The notes beneath the pieces are model-generated. The model saw nothing but the letters and a program-made list of their open reading frames with translations, was not told where the DNA came from and did not search any database. Shown piece after piece: positions 6,824 through 8,398 of a DNA stretch of 8,398 nucleotides. Location: NCBI GenBank assembly GCA_937982495.1, contig CALJLX010000531.1, forward strand, positions 1 to 8,398, read 5' to 3'. Made by a program: the position numbers and the translations under genes. The stretch's first letter is position 1; each line of letters opens with the position of its first letter. This DNA comes from an uncultured Desulfuromonas sp. (GTDB lineage: Bacteria; Desulfobacterota; Desulfuromonadia; Desulfuromonadales; Trichloromonadaceae).

Positions 6824-6853
6824 AAATTAGAAATACCGCCAACCGTCACGCAA
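6824..6853 (-). promoter_or_regulatory. Possible promoter of the 89-aa/rluD/pgeF operon
   Basis: On the minus strand TTGCGT (6853-6848) and TAATTT (6829-6824) are separated by 18 bp, in the only AT-rich stretch ahead of the operon. The predicted start near 6817 leaves a short leader carrying GGGAGG. The 96-bp gap (6800-6895) holds no other clear signal and no hairpin terminator for the upstream HAD gene. Confidence 0.35.
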
Positions 6854-6895
6854 CTCTTCGAAACACCAGCAGATTAGCCAAAAAAGCCGAGACTG

Positions 6896-7639
6896 TCAAT
6901 GATCCCCGCCACCCCCCAGGCGATCCACCAGCCGGCACAGCTCCGCCAGATCCCCGCGATAATCGGCGCTGAAGGCGCCCGCGCGCCGGTCGATCAGCCA
7001 GGTATCGGCGAGAAAGGTCGGCACTCCGGCCCCTCGCGCTGCCAGGTCGTGCTCGGTATCGTTGCCGATCATCAGGCAGCGGGCTGGCTCCAGCCCCATA
7101 TGGTCGAGGATGTCGGTGAAATATCCGGGATGGGGCTTGCAGTAACGGCTGTTTTCGTAGGTGGTCACCAGTTCGAAGGGATAGTCGGCGAACCCGCCCC
7201 AGGCCATGCGCGCCTCGATGACCGCCCGGGGGAAGACCGGATTGGTCGCCAGCACCACCCGCAACCCGGCCCGGCGACAGTGCTCCAAAGCCGCCCGGGC
7301 CAGGGGATGGGGACGCACCAGCGGCGCCAGGGCGGCAAGTCCGGCATCGCAGTAGGCGGCCAGCCGCGCCTTGAAGTCTTCCCCGCCGATGCCCAGGGGC
7401 GCCGTCACCCGCTCCAGGAAAAAGGCCTCGTTGCTGCACGCTCCGTCCTCGCGGCGCAACAGCTCCAAGGTCGCGGCCAGAAGCAGCTCGGCGAAGCTCT
7501 CCGGCTCGGTCAGGTCGGCGAAAGCACCGGCCAGCCCCCGGGTGTAGGCCGGGATGAAGCGACGCATCTCCACCTCCAGCAAGGTGCCGTCCAGGTCGAA
7601 CCAGACCCCCGCGATCCCTCCATGGTGAAATCCGTCCAT
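6896..7639 (-). CDS. HAD-superfamily hydrolase (phosphatase), substrate unknown
   Basis: A 247-residue haloacid dehalogenase-family phosphatase. Motif I is FDLDGT with nucleophile D15 and acid D17, motif II is T132 in VVLATNP, motif III is K168 in CKPHPGYF, and motif IV is GNDTEHD with D194 and D198. The helical insert between motifs I and II (about 25-110) is a C1-type cap, as in the phosphoglycolate phosphatase-like branch. I chose the ATG at 7639 because GAGGGGGA lies just upstream and motif I follows directly. The frame stays open much further upstream, but that would overlap the divergent XRE-cupin gene head-on. No neighbour indicates a substrate. Confidence 0.88.
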   Translation of the reverse strand: MDGFHHGGIAGVWFDLDGTLLEVEMRRFIPAYTRGLAGAFADLTEPESFAELLLAATLELLRREDGACSNEAFFLERVTAPLGIGGEDFKARLAAYCDAGLAALAPLVRPHPLARAALEHCRRAGLRVVLATNPVFPRAVIEARMAWGGFADYPFELVTTYENSRYCKPHPGYFTDILDHMGLEPARCLMIGNDTEHDLAARGAGVPTFLADTWLIDRRAGAFSADYRGDLAELCRLVDRLGGGGDH

Positions 7640-7671
7640 CGTTCCCCCTCGCCGCCCGCGAGCGACGACAA

Positions 7672-7700
7672 TTTTTATCGAGGATAACACAAAGGTTAAA
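7672..7700 (-). promoter_or_regulatory. Possible promoter of the HAD gene
   Basis: On the minus strand TTTAAC (7700-7695) and TAAAAA (7677-7672) are separated by exactly 17 bp, in the AT-rich part of the divergent intergenic region. Matches to the sigma-70 consensus are moderate. Confidence 0.35.
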
Positions 7701-7752
7701 TCGCCGGTCGGAAAAGATCCCCGCCGCAGACGAACAGCTTCCCACAAAGCCC

Positions 7753-7781
7753 TTGACTTGACGCCCGGCACGGGGTAGAGA
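7753..7781 (+). promoter_or_regulatory. Possible promoter of the XRE-cupin gene
   Basis: TTGACT (7753-7758) and TAGAGA (7776-7781) are spaced 17 bp apart. A second overlapping TTGACG begins at 7758, giving two registers. The -35 is good and the -10 is poor. The predicted start falls near 7788, about 20 bp before the ATG. Confidence 0.35.
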
Positions 7782-7803
7782 CTTAAGAAAAACAGCGGGG
7801 TAG
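7771..7803 (+). repeat. Direct repeat CGGGGTAG, candidate autoregulatory operator
   Basis: CGGGGTAG occurs exactly at 7771-7778 and 7796-7803, 25 bp apart start to start. The copies flank the predicted transcription start, and the second copy includes the likely ribosome binding site of the XRE-cupin gene. This placement suits repression of the gene by its own product. Confidence 0.3.
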
Positions 7804-7808
7804 CGACC

Positions 7809-8398
7809 ATGGAAAACATTCGGGAAGAGGTCAAGGAACTGCAGATCGGCTTCAAGGTGCGGCGACTGCGGCAGGAGCGGCGCATGACCTTGCAGGATCT
7901 GGCCGATGTCACCGGCCTGTCCAAGCCGCTGCTGTCGCAGATCGAAAATGAACAGGTCATCCCCCCCCTGGGCACCCTGCTGCGCATTTCCAAAGCCTTC
8001 AAGGTCGGGCTGCACTTTTTCTTCCAGGAAGAAGGGCACAACGAAAAATGCATCCTCACCCGCTCCGGCGAAAGCCGGCGCATGTACCGCCGTCCCGGCG
8101 AGGACGAGGCCCCGCCGCCCTACGCCTACCACTCCTTGGCTTTCGGCAAGAAGCATCGCAACATGGAACCTTTCCTGGTCGAATTCGAACCCCGGCAAGA
8201 GATCGACGGCTTGCAGGTCAGCCATGAAGGGGAGGAATTCCTCTTCGTGCTGGACGGCGCCCTCGAATTCCATTACGGCGACCGGGTCATGACCCTGGCC
8301 CCCGGCGACTCGGTCTATTACGATTCCACCGAGCCCCACGGCTATGTCGCCACCGCCGACACCCCGACCCGGGCGGTGGCGGTCATCTATTCCAAGGG
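7809..8398 (+). CDS. XRE-family transcriptional regulator with cupin sensor domain (truncated by window edge)
   Basis: The frame is open from the ATG at 7809 to the window end, 196 complete codons with no stop. An XRE/HTH_3 DNA-binding domain covers about 12-72 (VRRLRQERRMTLQDLADVTG, LSKPLLSQIENEQ). The cupin_2 domain starts near 120 and shows motif 1 as SHEGEEFLFVLDGALEF (138-154, with H139 and E143) and motif 2 as PGDSVYYDSTEPHGY (165-179, with H177). Such proteins are usually local repressors or activators that sense a small ligand through the cupin barrel. The family is commonly about 185-230 residues, so little is probably missing. The ribosome binding site GGGGTA is weak, 8 nt from the start. 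It is divergent from the HAD gene; its regulated partner probably lies beyond the right edge. Confidence 0.92.
   Translation, partial: MENIREEVKELQIGFKVRRLRQERRMTLQDLADVTGLSKPLLSQIENEQVIPPLGTLLRISKAFKVGLHFFFQEEGHNEKCILTRSGESRRMYRRPGEDEAPPPYAYHSLAFGKKHRNMEPFLVEFEPRQEIDGLQVSHEGEEFLFVLDGALEFHYGDRVMTLAPGDSVYYDSTEPHGYVATADTPTRAVAVIYSK

Noticed and set aside
5624..6877. A 417-codon plus-strand frame opposite rluD and the 89-aa gene
   Set aside because: It is antisense to a clear pseudouridine synthase and has shadow-type composition.
7640..8083. Upstream extension of the HAD gene to a start at 8083
   Set aside because: It would overlap the divergent XRE-cupin gene, lacks homology-like sequence before FDLDGT, and the ATG at 7639 has a good ribosome binding site.
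6846..8339. A 497-codon minus-strand frame across the HAD gene and the XRE-cupin gene
   Set aside because: Its translation has no recognisable motif and it overlaps two well-supported genes in other frames.
1..8398. Search for CRISPR arrays, tRNA or rRNA genes, insertion sequences and phage attachment sites
   Set aside because: No spaced repeat array, tRNA-like cloverleaf, transposase frame or terminal inverted repeats were seen on reading both strands.

Overview
The window is high-GC, densely coded bacterial DNA. The mix of genes suggests a deltaproteobacterium of the Desulfuromonadales type (Geobacter, Desulfuromonas and relatives): a pseudouridine synthase/pgeF operon, an XRE-cupin regulator, a tiny Cys-rich protein, and a large STAND/BTAD regulator. 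This placement is an inference from protein style, not from a database match. Seven genes lie on the minus strand. One gene, cut by the window edge, lies on the plus strand.

Reading in the direction of minus-strand transcription (right to left): an XRE-cupin regulator (7809 to the right edge, plus strand) is divergent from a HAD-family phosphatase (6896-7639) across a 169-bp promoter region. Next is a tightly packed three-gene operon: a conserved-looking 89-aa protein (6530-6799), an RluD-type rRNA pseudouridine synthase (5510-6529) and PgeF (4719-5513). Its junctions are stop-abutting-start and a 4-base ATGA overlap, and it ends in a GC-rich hairpin at 4666-4700. These are housekeeping genes for ribosome maturation and cell-wall quality control.

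The left half is regulatory. A 1092-residue MalT-like STAND ATPase ends in a winged-helix/BTAD effector (1260-4538). It is followed on the same strand by a 73-residue six-cysteine protein (943-1164) and a NarL/FixJ-type response regulator (248-895) with no sensor kinase in view. Downstream of the response regulator is about 200 bp without a convincing gene. That stretch ends in a very strong minus-strand terminator (12-49, with a T7 tract) and can fold into stem-loops.

The main finding joins the two ends of this regulatory block. A 16-bp sequence upstream of the STAND gene (4644-4659) recurs exactly at 215-230. At both sites it lies exactly 15 bp before a TTG-type -35-like hexamer, which is followed at 18 bp by a TAnAnT -10-like hexamer. 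The second promoter-like site would start a transcript near position 163 that ends at the strong terminator. That transcript would be a small RNA of about 150 nt carrying several GGA motifs, apparently co-regulated with the STAND regulator. The RNA and its co-regulation are inferences from sequence layout; the repeat, spacing and terminator are directly visible.
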